Shown in pieces: positions 54,214 through 62,974 of a stretch of DNA of 64,000 nucleotides. The position numbers and the translations under genes were made by a program. Source of the stretch: Flavobacterium sp. CFS9 (lineage in GTDB: Bacteria > Bacteroidota > Bacteroidia > Flavobacteriales > Flavobacteriaceae); assembly GCF_041154745.1 (NCBI RefSeq), contig NZ_AP031573.1, forward strand, positions 1,488,001 to 1,552,000, given 5' to 3'. Under the pieces are notes generated by a model. That model worked only from the letters and a program-made list of their open reading frames with translations, was not told the DNA's origin and ran no database searches. Numbering within the stretch: position 1 is the stretch's first letter; each line of letters opens with the position of its first letter.

Positions 54214-55374
54214 ATGAGTAAAGAAGTAAAATCAGTAGAATACGGATTGGAAAAAATCTTCGAAGGAGCACAGGATTTTCTTCCGTTATTAGGAACCGAC
54301 TATGTAGAATTCTATGTCGGGAATGCAAAACAATCGGCACATTATTACAAAACAGCTTTCGGATATCAGTCATTAGCTTATGCCGGATTAGAAACCGGAG
54401 TAAAAGACAAAGCTTCTTATGTTTTAAAACAAGACAAAATCAGAATTGTTCTAACAACTCCGTTAACACAGGATTCACCAATTCACGAACACCTTAAAAA
54501 ACATGGTGACGGTGTAAAAGTAGCCGCTCTTTGGGTAGAAGATGCCAGAAGTGCTTATGAGGAAACTATAAAACGTGGTGCCCGCTCTTTTATGGAACCA
54601 ACAGTTGAATCGGACGAATTTGGAGAAGTGGTTCGTTCCGGAATTTACACTTACGGAGAGACAGTTCACATTTTTGTGGAAAGAAAAAACTACAATGGTA
54701 TTTTCCTTCCGGGGTATCAGGAATGGAAATCGGATTACAATCCGGAGCCAACCGGTTTAAAATACATCGACCACATGGTTGGAAATGTAGGCTGGAACGA
54801 AATGAATATTTGGGTAAAATTCTACGAAGAAGTAATGGGATTCGTCAATTTCTTATCGTTCGATGACAAACAGATTACCACAGAATACTCAGCATTGATG
54901 AGTAAAGTAATGTCAAACGGAAACGGAAGAATTAAATTCCCTATTAACGAACCTGCAGAAGGAAAGAAAAAATCACAAATTGAAGAGTATTTAGATTTCT
55001 ATGGTGGTCCCGGAATTCAGCACATAGCCATTGCTACAGATGACATCATCAAAACGGTATCCCAATTGAGAGCACGAGGTGTTGAATTTTTATCTCCTCC
55101 TCCTCATACATACTATGAAGCGATTCCTGAGAGATTGGGCGTACACATGGACATGATGAAAGAAGACATTAACGAAATCGAAAAACTAGCCATCATGGTC
55201 GATGCAGACGAAGACGGTTACTTGTTACAAATATTTACGAAGCCTGTTCAGGACCGACCAACACTATTTTTCGAAATTATACAAAGAATGGGGGCAAAAG
55301 GATTCGGTGCAGGAAACTTTAAAGCTCTTTTTGAGTCAATCGAAAGAGAACAGGAATTGAGAGGAACGCTGTAA
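54214..55374 (+). CDS. hppD: 4-hydroxyphenylpyruvate dioxygenase
   Basis: 386 residues of two vicinal-oxygen-chelate domains. The start GTDYVEFYVGNAKQSAHYY carries the N-terminal domain; the C-terminal iron site includes DHMVGNV, GIQHIAI and the Glu in the LLQIFTKPV-adjacent strand. It turns 4-hydroxyphenylpyruvate into homogentisate, the substrate of the upstream hmgA product. The two form a tyrosine degradation pair. Confidence 0.94.
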   Translation: MSKEVKSVEYGLEKIFEGAQDFLPLLGTDYVEFYVGNAKQSAHYYKTAFGYQSLAYAGLETGVKDKASYVLKQDKIRIVLTTPLTQDSPIHEHLKKHGDGVKVAALWVEDARSAYEETIKRGARSFMEPTVESDEFGEVVRSGIYTYGETVHIFVERKNYNGIFLPGYQEWKSDYNPEPTGLKYIDHMVGNVGWNEMNIWVKFYEEVMGFVNFLSFDDKQITTEYSALMSKVMSNGNGRIKFPINEPAEGKKKSQIEEYLDFYGGPGIQHIAIATDDIIKTVSQLRARGVEFLSPPPHTYYEAIPERLGVHMDMMKEDINEIEKLAIMVDADEDGYLLQIFTKPVQDRPTLFFEIIQRMGAKGFGAGNFKALFESIEREQELRGTL

Positions 55375-55483
55375 AAATGCATTTTTTTTACATTATGCAA
55401 AAAAATTCTCTGTAAAACGATGGTTTTTATGCAAATGTTATGTTAAACTCACTTTTTAACATTTATTTTTTGAACTTTGTATC

Positions 55484-55491
55484 TATCTTTG
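55484..55491 (+). promoter_or_regulatory. -7 box of the candidate small RNA
   Basis: TATCTTTG matches TAnnTTTG. Transcription would start about 55497-55500. A T-rich stretch sits upstream but no precise TTTG -33 box. Confidence 0.55.
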
Positions 55492-55496
55492 CACTC

Positions 55497-55610
55497 GCAA
55501 ATCAGGAAGGGGTGGTTTCCTTCCGAATTGATATAAATTTCATAATTTATAGTTTTTTGGTTAGTTAATAGCATAAAAACTCCGTCATTCCTTGACGGAG
55601 TTTTTTTGTT
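55497..55610 (+). ncRNA. Candidate structured small RNA, about 110 nt
   Basis: Three hairpins follow the promoter-like box without any long ORF. Hairpin 1: GGAAGG 55505-55510 with CCTTCC 55519-55524, extended by ATCA/TGAT around a one-sided bulge. Hairpin 2: ATAAATT 55533-55539 with AATTTAT 55544-55550, 4-nt loop. Hairpin 3: CTCCGTCA 55580-55587 with TGACGGAG 55593-55600, then seven T, an ideal terminator. A minus-strand ORF of 62 codons over it is a shadow. No protein-coding gene lies between hppD and the DUF3108 gene, so a free-standing RNA is the best reading. Identity unknown. Confidence 0.6.
55575..55608 (+). terminator. Terminator of the candidate small RNA
   Basis: 13-bp stem with the A-tract on the left and the T-tract on the right; loop TTCCT. 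Confidence 0.88.
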
Positions 55611-55674
55611 TTGATACATTTGGAATAAAATTTGCATTTATATACCTTTAATAGTGAAATGTAAAAAATGTACT

Positions 55675-56445
55675 ATGAAAAAAATAGTCCTGCTCATATT
55701 AGTTCTTACGACCTTAGGTTTTGACACTCAAAAAGAAGATGCTTTCGACACCGGAGAATATTTCAAATTCAGAATTCATTACGGAATTATAAACGCCGGT
55801 TACGCTACTCTCGAAATTAAAGACGCGACAATCAACAATAAAAAAGTATTTCATGCCGTAGGAAAAGGATATACAACCGGAATGTCGAAATTTTTCTTTA
55901 AAGTAGAAGATCTTTATGAAAGTTATTTTGACAAGCAAAACGGAGATCCTTATCGCTACGTTCGAAAAATAAACGAAGGAGGTTACACCAAAAATCAGGA
56001 AGGCTTTTTCGACCAGTCTGAGAAAAAAGTTTTAGTAAAAGATTATAAGCGCAAAACAGAAAAAACAATCGTAATTACAGACAATGTTCAGGATATCATC
56101 TCTTCCTTTTATTATTTGAGAAACCATCCAAACATTGACAAACTCAAATCAGGCGAAGCCATCACCATTGATATGTTTTTTGATGATGAAATCACAAAAT
56201 TTAAGTTAAAATATGTAGGCCGACAGGATATTACAACTAAATTTGGCACCGTTTCTTCCATGGTTTTCAAACCACTGGTGCAAACGGGGAGGGTTTTCAA
56301 AGAGAAAGAAAGCGTAACCCTTTGGATTACAGACGACGAAAACAAAGTTCCGATACGCATAAAAGCAGATTTGGCTGTTGGATCACTTAAAGCCGACCTT
56401 GACGAATATAAAGGATTAAAAAATCCATTTAAAGCAAAAAAATAA
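55675..56445 (+). CDS. DUF3108 domain protein
   Basis: 256 residues from the ATG at 55675. Signal peptide about 1-16. DUF3108 pattern: GEYFKFRIHYGIINAGYATLEI near the N-terminus, then FYYLRNHPNIDKLKSGE, KYVGRQDITTKFGTVSSMVF and SVTLWITDDENKVPIRI. An earlier GTG at 55654 would add MKCKKCT and is unlikely. It is a periplasmic or surface protein of unknown function. Its stop codon shares its last base with the start of the following tryptophan dioxygenase gene. Confidence 0.88.
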   Translation: MKKIVLLILVLTTLGFDTQKEDAFDTGEYFKFRIHYGIINAGYATLEIKDATINNKKVFHAVGKGYTTGMSKFFFKVEDLYESYFDKQNGDPYRYVRKINEGGYTKNQEGFFDQSEKKVLVKDYKRKTEKTIVITDNVQDIISSFYYLRNHPNIDKLKSGEAITIDMFFDDEITKFKLKYVGRQDITTKFGTVSSMVFKPLVQTGRVFKEKESVTLWITDDENKVPIRIKADLAVGSLKADLDEYKGLKNPFKAKK

Positions 56446-57386
56446 TGAACCCTACTGATCATTCAGAATCAATTTTAAAAGAAATTGACCTTAAATTCCA
56501 AGCCATAAATCAAAAAACTGATGTACATTTAGAAGGATTACTTTGGTCAAAACCTATCACCTACTGGGACTACATTCAAACCGATGCCCTGTTAAGTTTG
56601 CAAACCCAACGCACTACGCTTCCTGATGAGATGGTTTTCATCATGTACCATCAGGTAAACGAATTGATCTTTAAAATGATTTTGTGGGAAATTGACCAAA
56701 TCGCTGACACACAAAACATTCAGGTTGCCTTTTTCAGTGAAAGATTATCAAGAATCACACGATACTTTGACATGCTGACCAATTCGTTTAGCATCATGGA
56801 AAACGGAATGGAAGTTGATCAATACATGAAATTCAGAAATACACTTACTCCTGCCAGTGGCTTTCAAAGTGCACAATATCGATTAATCGAATTTGCATCA
56901 ACCGATGTGATCAATTTAACCGATCGTAGATACAAACCAAACTTTGACGAAAATACTCCGTTAGAAACCAGTTTCGAACATTTATATTGGCAGGCTGCGG
57001 GAAAAGACTACCAAACCGGAGAAAAATCATATTTGCTTCAGGAATTTGAAAACAAGTATAAAGATCAGTTCTTAAGACAAATGTCAACTTTTAAATCAAA
57101 AAACATCTGGCAGAAATTTACTCAGCTACCTTTAGATGACCAACAAAATCAAGAATTAATTGATGCAATGCGTCATTATGACAAAACGGTAAACATCACC
57201 TGGGTAATGCAGCATCTGAACACTGCAAGAAAATACATACTGGAAAGCGGAAAAGGAAACGGAGAAGCTACCGGAGGAAGTGACTGGCAAAAATATATGC
57301 ACCCAAAATACCAAAGACGCATCTTTTTTCCTAAATTGTGGACCGAAGAAGAATTGTCCAATTGGGGAAATGAAACAACCAATTAA
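56445..57386 (+). CDS. kynA: Tryptophan 2,3-dioxygenase family protein
   Basis: 313 residues, haem-binding. DEMVFIMYHQVNELIFK (61-77) contains H69, the substrate-side His of the TDO family. A second His, H257 in WVMQHLNTARKYI, fits the proximal haem ligand, and GEATGGSDWQKYM (about 273-285) matches the substrate-loop. It would open tryptophan to N-formylkynurenine. It is unusual to find it beside tyrosine degradation genes, and no other kynurenine gene is here. It overlaps the previous gene by 1 base and the next by 17. Confidence 0.85.
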   Translation: MNPTDHSESILKEIDLKFQAINQKTDVHLEGLLWSKPITYWDYIQTDALLSLQTQRTTLPDEMVFIMYHQVNELIFKMILWEIDQIADTQNIQVAFFSERLSRITRYFDMLTNSFSIMENGMEVDQYMKFRNTLTPASGFQSAQYRLIEFASTDVINLTDRRYKPNFDENTPLETSFEHLYWQAAGKDYQTGEKSYLLQEFENKYKDQFLRQMSTFKSKNIWQKFTQLPLDDQQNQELIDAMRHYDKTVNITWVMQHLNTARKYILESGKGNGEATGGSDWQKYMHPKYQRRIFFPKLWTEEELSNWGNETTN

Positions 57387-58629
57387 TTTCCTAAAAAAAT
57401 TTAAAAGTTTGAAAAAAGCATTCGTAATCATAATCGTTTTATTCTCAATATTTTCATGCAATAAAACTGCCGAAAAAGTTGAAACTAAAATCTCTAAGCC
57501 AAAAACTAAAAAAGTAGAATTTGGTTTTAATTACGCTGATTTCAATGTTATTCACGATACTATTAAAAAAGGAGATTCCTTTGGATCCATCATTCAGAGT
57601 CAGAATATTGGAGACAAAAAAGTCTATGATGTTGTAGAACAGATTAAAGATTCTTTTAATGTAAGAACCATTCGCTACAACAAACCTTATACGATACTTC
57701 GTTCAAAAAACAAAACAAACAAGTTACAGGTTTTTATATATCAGCCGGACCCGCTGACTTATTATGTCATAGATTTAAGAGACAGCATTGCAAAAGCCAG
57801 CAAAAAAATAAAACCTGTCACTTTAAAACGTAAAATTATCGGAGGAGTTCTAAAAAGCTCATTATCCGAAACTCTGGGTAACGAAAGCGTGGAAGCCGCT
57901 CTTGCCAGCAGAATTACCAAAGTTTTTTCATGGTCGATTGACTTCTTCAAACTAAAAAAGGGAGATCGTTATGGATTAATTTTCACGGAACGTTTTATTA
58001 ACGGCAAAACCTACGATGGCGTTGAAGATCTCGAAGCAGCCTTCTTTGAATATAAAGGAAAAATCATTTATGCCTTCCCATTTGAAAAAGATACCACTTC
58101 AGGAAAGATAGAATACTATGACGATCAGGGAAAAACGTTGAAAAACTTTTTCTTAAAAACCCCGATTAAATTCAGCCGAATCACTTCGAGATTTACTGCG
58201 AACCGCTTCCACCCGGTACAACATACCTGGAAAGCTCATAAAGGAACGGATTATGCCGCCCCAACCGGAACACCAATTTCAACAACTGCTTCGGGAGTTG
58301 TAGAAGCAACAGGATACACCGCTGGAAACGGAAACTTTGTAAAAGTAAAACACAACGGAACTTATTCTACTCAATATTTACACATGTCCCGAATTTTAGT
58401 TCGACGCGGTCAGCGTGTGACACAGGGACAAACCATTGGATTAGTTGGCAGCACCGGTCTTGCGACAGGGCCTCACGTTTGCTATCGTTTCTGGAAAAAT
58501 GGCGTTCAGGTAGATGCTTTAAGACTTAACTTACCAACAGGAGAATCTCTAACCGGAAATTACAAAACGCGTTTCTTTCAGCAAATTGAACCTTTGAAAA
58601 GAGAACTGGACAGTATTGGGAATCTATAA
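57370..58629 (+). CDS. M23-family peptidoglycan endopeptidase (lipoprotein)
   Basis: 419 residues from the ATG at 57370, overlapping the tryptophan dioxygenase gene by 17 bp. Lipobox cysteine in VLFSIFSC. The C-terminal LytM domain has zinc ligands H290 and D294 (HKGTDYAAP), the catalytic H338 (YLHM), and H369, but the normal HxH reads H369-V-C371, so the third metal ligand is Cys. It has an unstructured domain (about 35-260) between. It probably cleaves peptidoglycan cross-bridges in the periplasm. The HxC form is seen in other Bacteroidota proteins of this group, as far as I recall. Confidence 0.9.
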   Translation: MKQPINFLKKFKSLKKAFVIIIVLFSIFSCNKTAEKVETKISKPKTKKVEFGFNYADFNVIHDTIKKGDSFGSIIQSQNIGDKKVYDVVEQIKDSFNVRTIRYNKPYTILRSKNKTNKLQVFIYQPDPLTYYVIDLRDSIAKASKKIKPVTLKRKIIGGVLKSSLSETLGNESVEAALASRITKVFSWSIDFFKLKKGDRYGLIFTERFINGKTYDGVEDLEAAFFEYKGKIIYAFPFEKDTTSGKIEYYDDQGKTLKNFFLKTPIKFSRITSRFTANRFHPVQHTWKAHKGTDYAAPTGTPISTTASGVVEATGYTAGNGNFVKVKHNGTYSTQYLHMSRILVRRGQRVTQGQTIGLVGSTGLATGPHVCYRFWKNGVQVDALRLNLPTGESLTGNYKTRFFQQIEPLKRELDSIGNL

Positions 58630-58662
58630 AAATCTGTTTTTATCCTTAATATAGAAACAAAC

Positions 58663-58824
58663 ATGAAAAATAAACGCATTAAAGATATTCTTGATGAAAC
58701 TTTTTCAGATTTAAAACTATTCTACAGAGACACCACTTTAGACGATAATTTACTTGCCGTTTATCAGGTTGGACAAGTATTAAAAGAAAAAGACTTTACG
58801 GACATGTCCTTTATTGGTATATAA
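58663..58824 (+). CDS. Small hypothetical protein, 53 aa
   Basis: 53 residues, charged, start MKNKRIKDILDETFSDLK and end DMSFIGI, read by eye from the gap. It has no signal peptide or known motif and is alone. It lies between the M23 gene and the phage module and has an ATG start with A-rich upstream. It could be a real small gene or the remains of one. Confidence 0.45.
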   Translation: MKNKRIKDILDETFSDLKLFYRDTTLDDNLLAVYQVGQVLKEKDFTDMSFIGI

Positions 58825-58884
58825 TCGCAAAAATGAAATGTACCGTTTTTTTATATAAAATGTACATTTTCTGAGCAAAAACAC

Positions 58885-58916
58885 AAAAGCCTGCACGAAT
58901 AACGTACAGGCTTTTT
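58885..58916. terminator. Terminator between chromosome and phage module
   Basis: AAAAGCCTG (58885-58893) pairs with CAGGCTTTT (58907-58915), with T on both sides. Reading leftwards it ends the tail-fibre operon, and rightwards the small ORF. Confidence 0.85.
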
Positions 58917-58946
58917 GTTACTGTTTAAACACTATTTAACCAACGT

Positions 58947-60845
58947 TTAAATTATGAAGTTCTGAACTCCGTTAGATTTTACATTGATTTTATCATATTG
59001 CGCTGCTAAAACTTGCGTGTTTGATGCGTTTATCAATTGGCTTCCGTTTCCTTTCACCGTTACACTATTTGCCGAAGCGTCAGTTTTGATAACTGTCACT
59101 TCGTAACCGTTGCTGCTCAAAGCTGTAGGCAGCGTAATTGTAAACGCTGCGGTAGTCGCATCTGCGAAAATCAACAGGCAGTTGTTGTTTGGAAAATCAT
59201 TTAACACAATTGTGTAGTCTGCCGTTTTGGTCAAATAGTTATTTTTCTTTGCATTTAAGTTCAGACCAGACTTATCAATGTTGTTATTGATTGAGCCATA
59301 CGAGCCGTTTCCATTATTAAAAGCAGAATCAGCAAGTAAGATAGTCTTATCTGTAAAATTGTTGTACTTAACCTTTAACAGTTGTACCGGAGCTGCTGTA
59401 TCAAAGCTACTTTTTTCACCATTTAAAAAAACATATCCATCTGCTGAAACTGTGTTATCATCTGTAACCGATGTCGCGAGGGCTACACTTTCCTCAGTTG
59501 CTAAGGTTTGGCAATCCAATCTAACCAACGATTTACCGTATATTGTTGTTATTAGTAATTTATTGTTAAATATTCCTATCCAGTGTGGTACAGCGAATGA
59601 ACCACCACCAACTATAGTATTAATCGTTATACCGGTGCGTTCTCTCTTAATATTCCCCTGTAGATCATAAACTCTTACTGAGATATTAGTAGCATTCTGA
59701 AAAAATGGTATGTACAACTCGTCGTTATATATCAGAAAAGGAATGCCCGGAGCGGTTCTGTAACTTGTACTTGAAGTTTGAGAAAATACCTGGCGATAAC
59801 GTGTCAAATCATCCGAAATCTCAATAAATTTTGATGGTTGATAATAGGCGGTTGCCACTAAAATGTAAAGTTTATCTTTATAACCAACAATGTCAGTAGT
59901 AAGACCGTCAAACTCTGCTGTTGCAGGCATGGTAAGCGTTCTAACATCTGTAAAGTCGTAAGGATTTATTTTTGTTATTTTGGTCACCGTTGTAATTGTT
60001 GCTGCGTAGAGAAATCCGTTGTGACATATTAATCCGTGAATTTGTCCGGAAAGTTCAATAGCGTTCGATTTCTCCCATACAAGTATATTATCTCTTAACC
60101 TACAGTTCACTAAACGCATTATAAAAGTTGTCAAGCTACCATCGGGTGAATAGTTTCCAACAATAAACAAATCATTACCATTTCGAACTATTTCGTTTGT
60201 GTTTACGATAGTTGTTGTTGGAAGAACCGACTGCAAATCTACTTCCCGAAACTGATCAGAAAAATATAAAAGTTTAGAACTTGCAATTAAAGTGGTGACA
60301 TAAAACCCTTCAGGAATTGGTCGCGCCTCTAAATCCAACAAACGATTATTTATCATTTTTCCCATTTCAGCCGTCAACGCTTTCAATGTACCACCTGTAA
60401 CCAAGTCATTGACTAATAAAGTATCAATATTTGCCTGTATAGACTTAATGTAATCAACGATTTCCTGTAACTGATCCAAATTGACATCATCGGAAGAAAG
60501 TAGGTTATTAATGGCGTTTATTTGCCCTTGAATGCTACTTGTAGCATCAAGGTAGTTTTCCGCTTTAAATACTGCCAGTAACGCGTTTACACTCTCATTG
60601 AAATTCGAAATTGTACTGCTGAGCTGTGTACCGGTATGTGATGCTCTATCCTTTGCTTGTACTAAACTATTTTGAACCCAATCAAAATCTGCCTTATCAT
60701 CCAGTATCTCCTGTAAATTCTCGATTTTATTAGCCGGAATCTTTTCTTCTTTCCACCATATAGAATCGAAAAACTGGTAGAACTGCGATTCTGTTGGTTT
60801 TAAACCGGTCTTAAACCATTGTTTTACTGTTTCTTTAAGTGCCAT
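58947..60845 (-). CDS. Phage tail fibre protein, propeller type
   Basis: 632 residues from the ATG at 60845 (MALKETVKQWFKTGLKP); an ATG 33 bases earlier is unlikely. The N-terminal 60 residues (ESQFYQFFDSIWWKEEKIP) are typical of Bacteroidota phage fibres, then coiled-coil-like region DDKADFDWVQNSLVQ and LSSDDVNLDQLQEIVDYI. Residues about 190-520 are regular strands like a beta-propeller (FVVGNYSPDG, LYILVATAYY, YNDELYIPFF). The C-terminal part is a beta-rich capping domain (ITLPTALSSNGYEVTVIKT). It is the last gene of the tail module and probably binds the receptor. Confidence 0.8.
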   Translation of the reverse strand: MALKETVKQWFKTGLKPTESQFYQFFDSIWWKEEKIPANKIENLQEILDDKADFDWVQNSLVQAKDRASHTGTQLSSTISNFNESVNALLAVFKAENYLDATSSIQGQINAINNLLSSDDVNLDQLQEIVDYIKSIQANIDTLLVNDLVTGGTLKALTAEMGKMINNRLLDLEARPIPEGFYVTTLIASSKLLYFSDQFREVDLQSVLPTTTIVNTNEIVRNGNDLFIVGNYSPDGSLTTFIMRLVNCRLRDNILVWEKSNAIELSGQIHGLICHNGFLYAATITTVTKITKINPYDFTDVRTLTMPATAEFDGLTTDIVGYKDKLYILVATAYYQPSKFIEISDDLTRYRQVFSQTSSTSYRTAPGIPFLIYNDELYIPFFQNATNISVRVYDLQGNIKRERTGITINTIVGGGSFAVPHWIGIFNNKLLITTIYGKSLVRLDCQTLATEESVALATSVTDDNTVSADGYVFLNGEKSSFDTAAPVQLLKVKYNNFTDKTILLADSAFNNGNGSYGSINNNIDKSGLNLNAKKNNYLTKTADYTIVLNDFPNNNCLLIFADATTAAFTITLPTALSSNGYEVTVIKTDASANSVTVKGNGSQLINASNTQVLAAQYDKINVKSNGVQNFII

Positions 60846-60847
60846 TT

Positions 60848-61660
60848 TTATAAAGGTATTAATGCATAATGGAGCCACAATTTTTGAAATCTTCCCCCTG
60901 CTTGTTCGGTAAGTACCAGTTTAAAAGAAGTTCTGGTATGTTCTCGCGTTTGAAAGTAAACATTAGCGTCCTGAGTAAAGTCGCTATTAGTTCCGACTAA
61001 ACCGCCACTTACTATATAGTCAGCGGTACCAACATCAGAAAAGGTCACAGTCAGCAAATCTTCATCAAAAACATCACCAATGTCATACTTATCTTTGTGC
61101 AAAAAGGGATTCGAAATATTTGGTTTATTCTTGATAAAACTATTACTGCCATTGTTTGCCTCGTTCCAATCCGCTTGTACATTTTTTTGAGCCCCCGTTT
61201 CAATGGTTGCCATTTTTGTTGCAACAATGGCGAAAGCATTAGCCAAAGAATCAAATGCAGTCTGATCTGCTTTTCCTGCAAGTCCTGCTACAATATCTTT
61301 AGTTGGAAAGCCTGGCTTAAAGTCTGACCAATTCATCGCGTCAATGCCTGTTCCAAAAGTCACATAACGAGTTTTAACAGCAGGGTAAGAGTTGTTGTTT
61401 TTATAAATTAAGTTGGTCGTTTCTTCTTTAATAATCACTTTTGTTTGCGCCAAACCTCCGCGAAATTCGTACACTTCACCGTTAACATAAACTACCCCAT
61501 TACTTACATCAGAACCGCTAACAGTACAACCTGAGATAATGGTTTTATCTCCAACAATATTTCCAAGTGCGTTGAAAATAGTATAAGCCGTTTGCATTCT
61601 GTCAAGTGATGCCTGATTTAAGGGATAACCATTGATAAGGGTAAAATCTTGCTTATTCAT
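60848..61660 (-). CDS. Phage tail fibre-associated protein
   Basis: 270 residues. N-terminal MNKQDFTLINGYPLNQASLDRMQ and central VSGSDVSNGVVYVNGEVYEFRGG are fibre-like. The phage fibre motif KNVQADWNEANNGSNSFIKNKP lies about 159-180. It overlaps or touches both neighbours (61657-61660 with the upstream gene), so the module is translated as one unit. It may form the shaft between baseplate and fibre. Confidence 0.75.
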   Translation of the reverse strand: MNKQDFTLINGYPLNQASLDRMQTAYTIFNALGNIVGDKTIISGCTVSGSDVSNGVVYVNGEVYEFRGGLAQTKVIIKEETTNLIYKNNNSYPAVKTRYVTFGTGIDAMNWSDFKPGFPTKDIVAGLAGKADQTAFDSLANAFAIVATKMATIETGAQKNVQADWNEANNGSNSFIKNKPNISNPFLHKDKYDIGDVFDEDLLTVTFSDVGTADYIVSGGLVGTNSDFTQDANVYFQTREHTRTSFKLVLTEQAGGRFQKLWLHYALIPL

Positions 61661-62118
61661 ATTGTTTGTATTTTATAGAGTTTTCCGGCAAGTTTGTAAA
61701 ACTCCAAAGTTGCTTTAATCTCATTTATTTTGTTCATTAAATCATTTGGGACATACACTACAAAGTCGACTATTTCCCCACCTTCTGTGAAATCTAAGTC
61801 GAGATACATCGTGTCCAGATAATAGTCTAAATTTTCTTCGGGTTGATAGATATAGTTCAAATTTGGTTCCGGAACTTCGTCTATATAAATACGTCTCAAC
61901 TCAGAATCACATCTATCATTTAGTGCGCCTCTTAAATAACATCTCTGACCGTTGTAGCTAAGCTTTTTTAAGTTATCCTCTCGTATCCTTGACCACTTGT
62001 AATGCAGGCTTGCAATTGGAGTGATTAACGATCGCACATAACCAAACAAAACAGGCTTTCGTAAGAATGTTGGCAATAGCAACAAAATGAGTTTATCCCA
62101 ATCTACCTTATACCACAT
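61657..62118 (-). CDS. Phage tail/baseplate protein of unknown role
   Basis: 153 residues from the ATG at 62118 (MWYKVDWDKLILLLLPTFLRKP); an earlier ATG at 62133 lies inside the gpJ-like gene. The opening WYKVDWDKLILLLLPTFLR and middle HYKWSRIREDNLKKLSYNGQ are recurrent in Bacteroidota prophages. It occupies the place of tail protein I in P2-like modules. It overlaps gpJ by 11 bp and the following gene by 4 bp. Confidence 0.65.
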   Translation of the reverse strand: MWYKVDWDKLILLLLPTFLRKPVLFGYVRSLITPIASLHYKWSRIREDNLKKLSYNGQRCYLRGALNDRCDSELRRIYIDEVPEPNLNYIYQPEENLDYYLDTMYLDLDFTEGGEIVDFVVYVPNDLMNKINEIKATLEFYKLAGKLYKIQTI

Positions 62119-62971
62119 AAGTAATATTATCAAAATTTAGAATTTTAAAGTATCCACTGTCAGGAACAATTTTAACCGTGATTGGTTGTGCGGGTTGATA
62201 AGTACCTGAACCAATATCGTATATTTGACTTTGTGCATTGAAAATATCCGGGATTTTTACGCCGTCAACTGCTTTAATTTTAGTTTCCAAATCAAACAAA
62301 ACCAATTCCCCATTAAAAGGAAGTTCCTTCATATACTGAAGTATTGCTTCCTGAACTGGATAATTACCGTATAAAATGCTCATTCCTGTACTGTCTAAAA
62401 CAAGGGGATCACAAAAAACTTTCATATTCAGTAGTAAAATATCTGCCGGATTATTAATCACGATGTATTTAACACCACAATCTGCAATCTCACGTACGTA
62501 AGCATCAAATGCCTGTTTTTGTGGCGGAGTAATTGGGGCTAATAGATCATTGCTTTCCGATGCTATTTTAATCAATAACTGACCGCCATTTTGGGTAACT
62601 GCGCTATACTTAATAATTTTTGAGGCTTCGATCTGTTCATCTGTAAAACCATTGTTGTCATATTTATCAGTATCAGTAATCAAATCAAAACCATACTGAA
62701 ATGATAAAGCTTTTGTTCGATACCAGGAAGCGCGGTGGGGCATTTTGGTTTCAATTATTTCGAGCACTTCAACAACATTCTGATCAAACATTTTTTCGTG
62801 CAACTCAACCATTAAAGCAACAATTTCGAAAATAATATTCTCCAAACTCACAAGGGAGAACTCAGCTTCAAAAGATGTTCCTGGTGTGAAACCGTAAATA
62901 CTCGATAAAGTTGAATTTGCCATAAAAGACATGGTCATTTCCGCTTTAATTTGTGATTTTGTTCGTGCCAT
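62108..62971 (-). CDS. Phage baseplate J-like protein
   Basis: 287 residues. The C-terminal part has the gpJ-type pattern VREIADCGVKYIVINNP, CDPLVLDSTG, YPVQEAILQYMKELPFNGELVLFDL and IKAVDGVKIPD. The N-terminal part has helical segments. It builds the baseplate wedge with gp25. It is followed downstream by the tail protein gene, with an 11-bp overlap. Confidence 0.8.
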   Translation of the reverse strand: MARTKSQIKAEMTMSFMANSTLSSIYGFTPGTSFEAEFSLVSLENIIFEIVALMVELHEKMFDQNVVEVLEIIETKMPHRASWYRTKALSFQYGFDLITDTDKYDNNGFTDEQIEASKIIKYSAVTQNGGQLLIKIASESNDLLAPITPPQKQAFDAYVREIADCGVKYIVINNPADILLLNMKVFCDPLVLDSTGMSILYGNYPVQEAILQYMKELPFNGELVLFDLETKIKAVDGVKIPDIFNAQSQIYDIGSGTYQPAQPITVKIVPDSGYFKILNFDNITYVV

Positions 62972-62974
62972 TAC

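Noticed and set aside
55449..55637. 62-codon minus-strand ORF
   Set aside because: It runs across the hairpins of the candidate RNA and has no start context.
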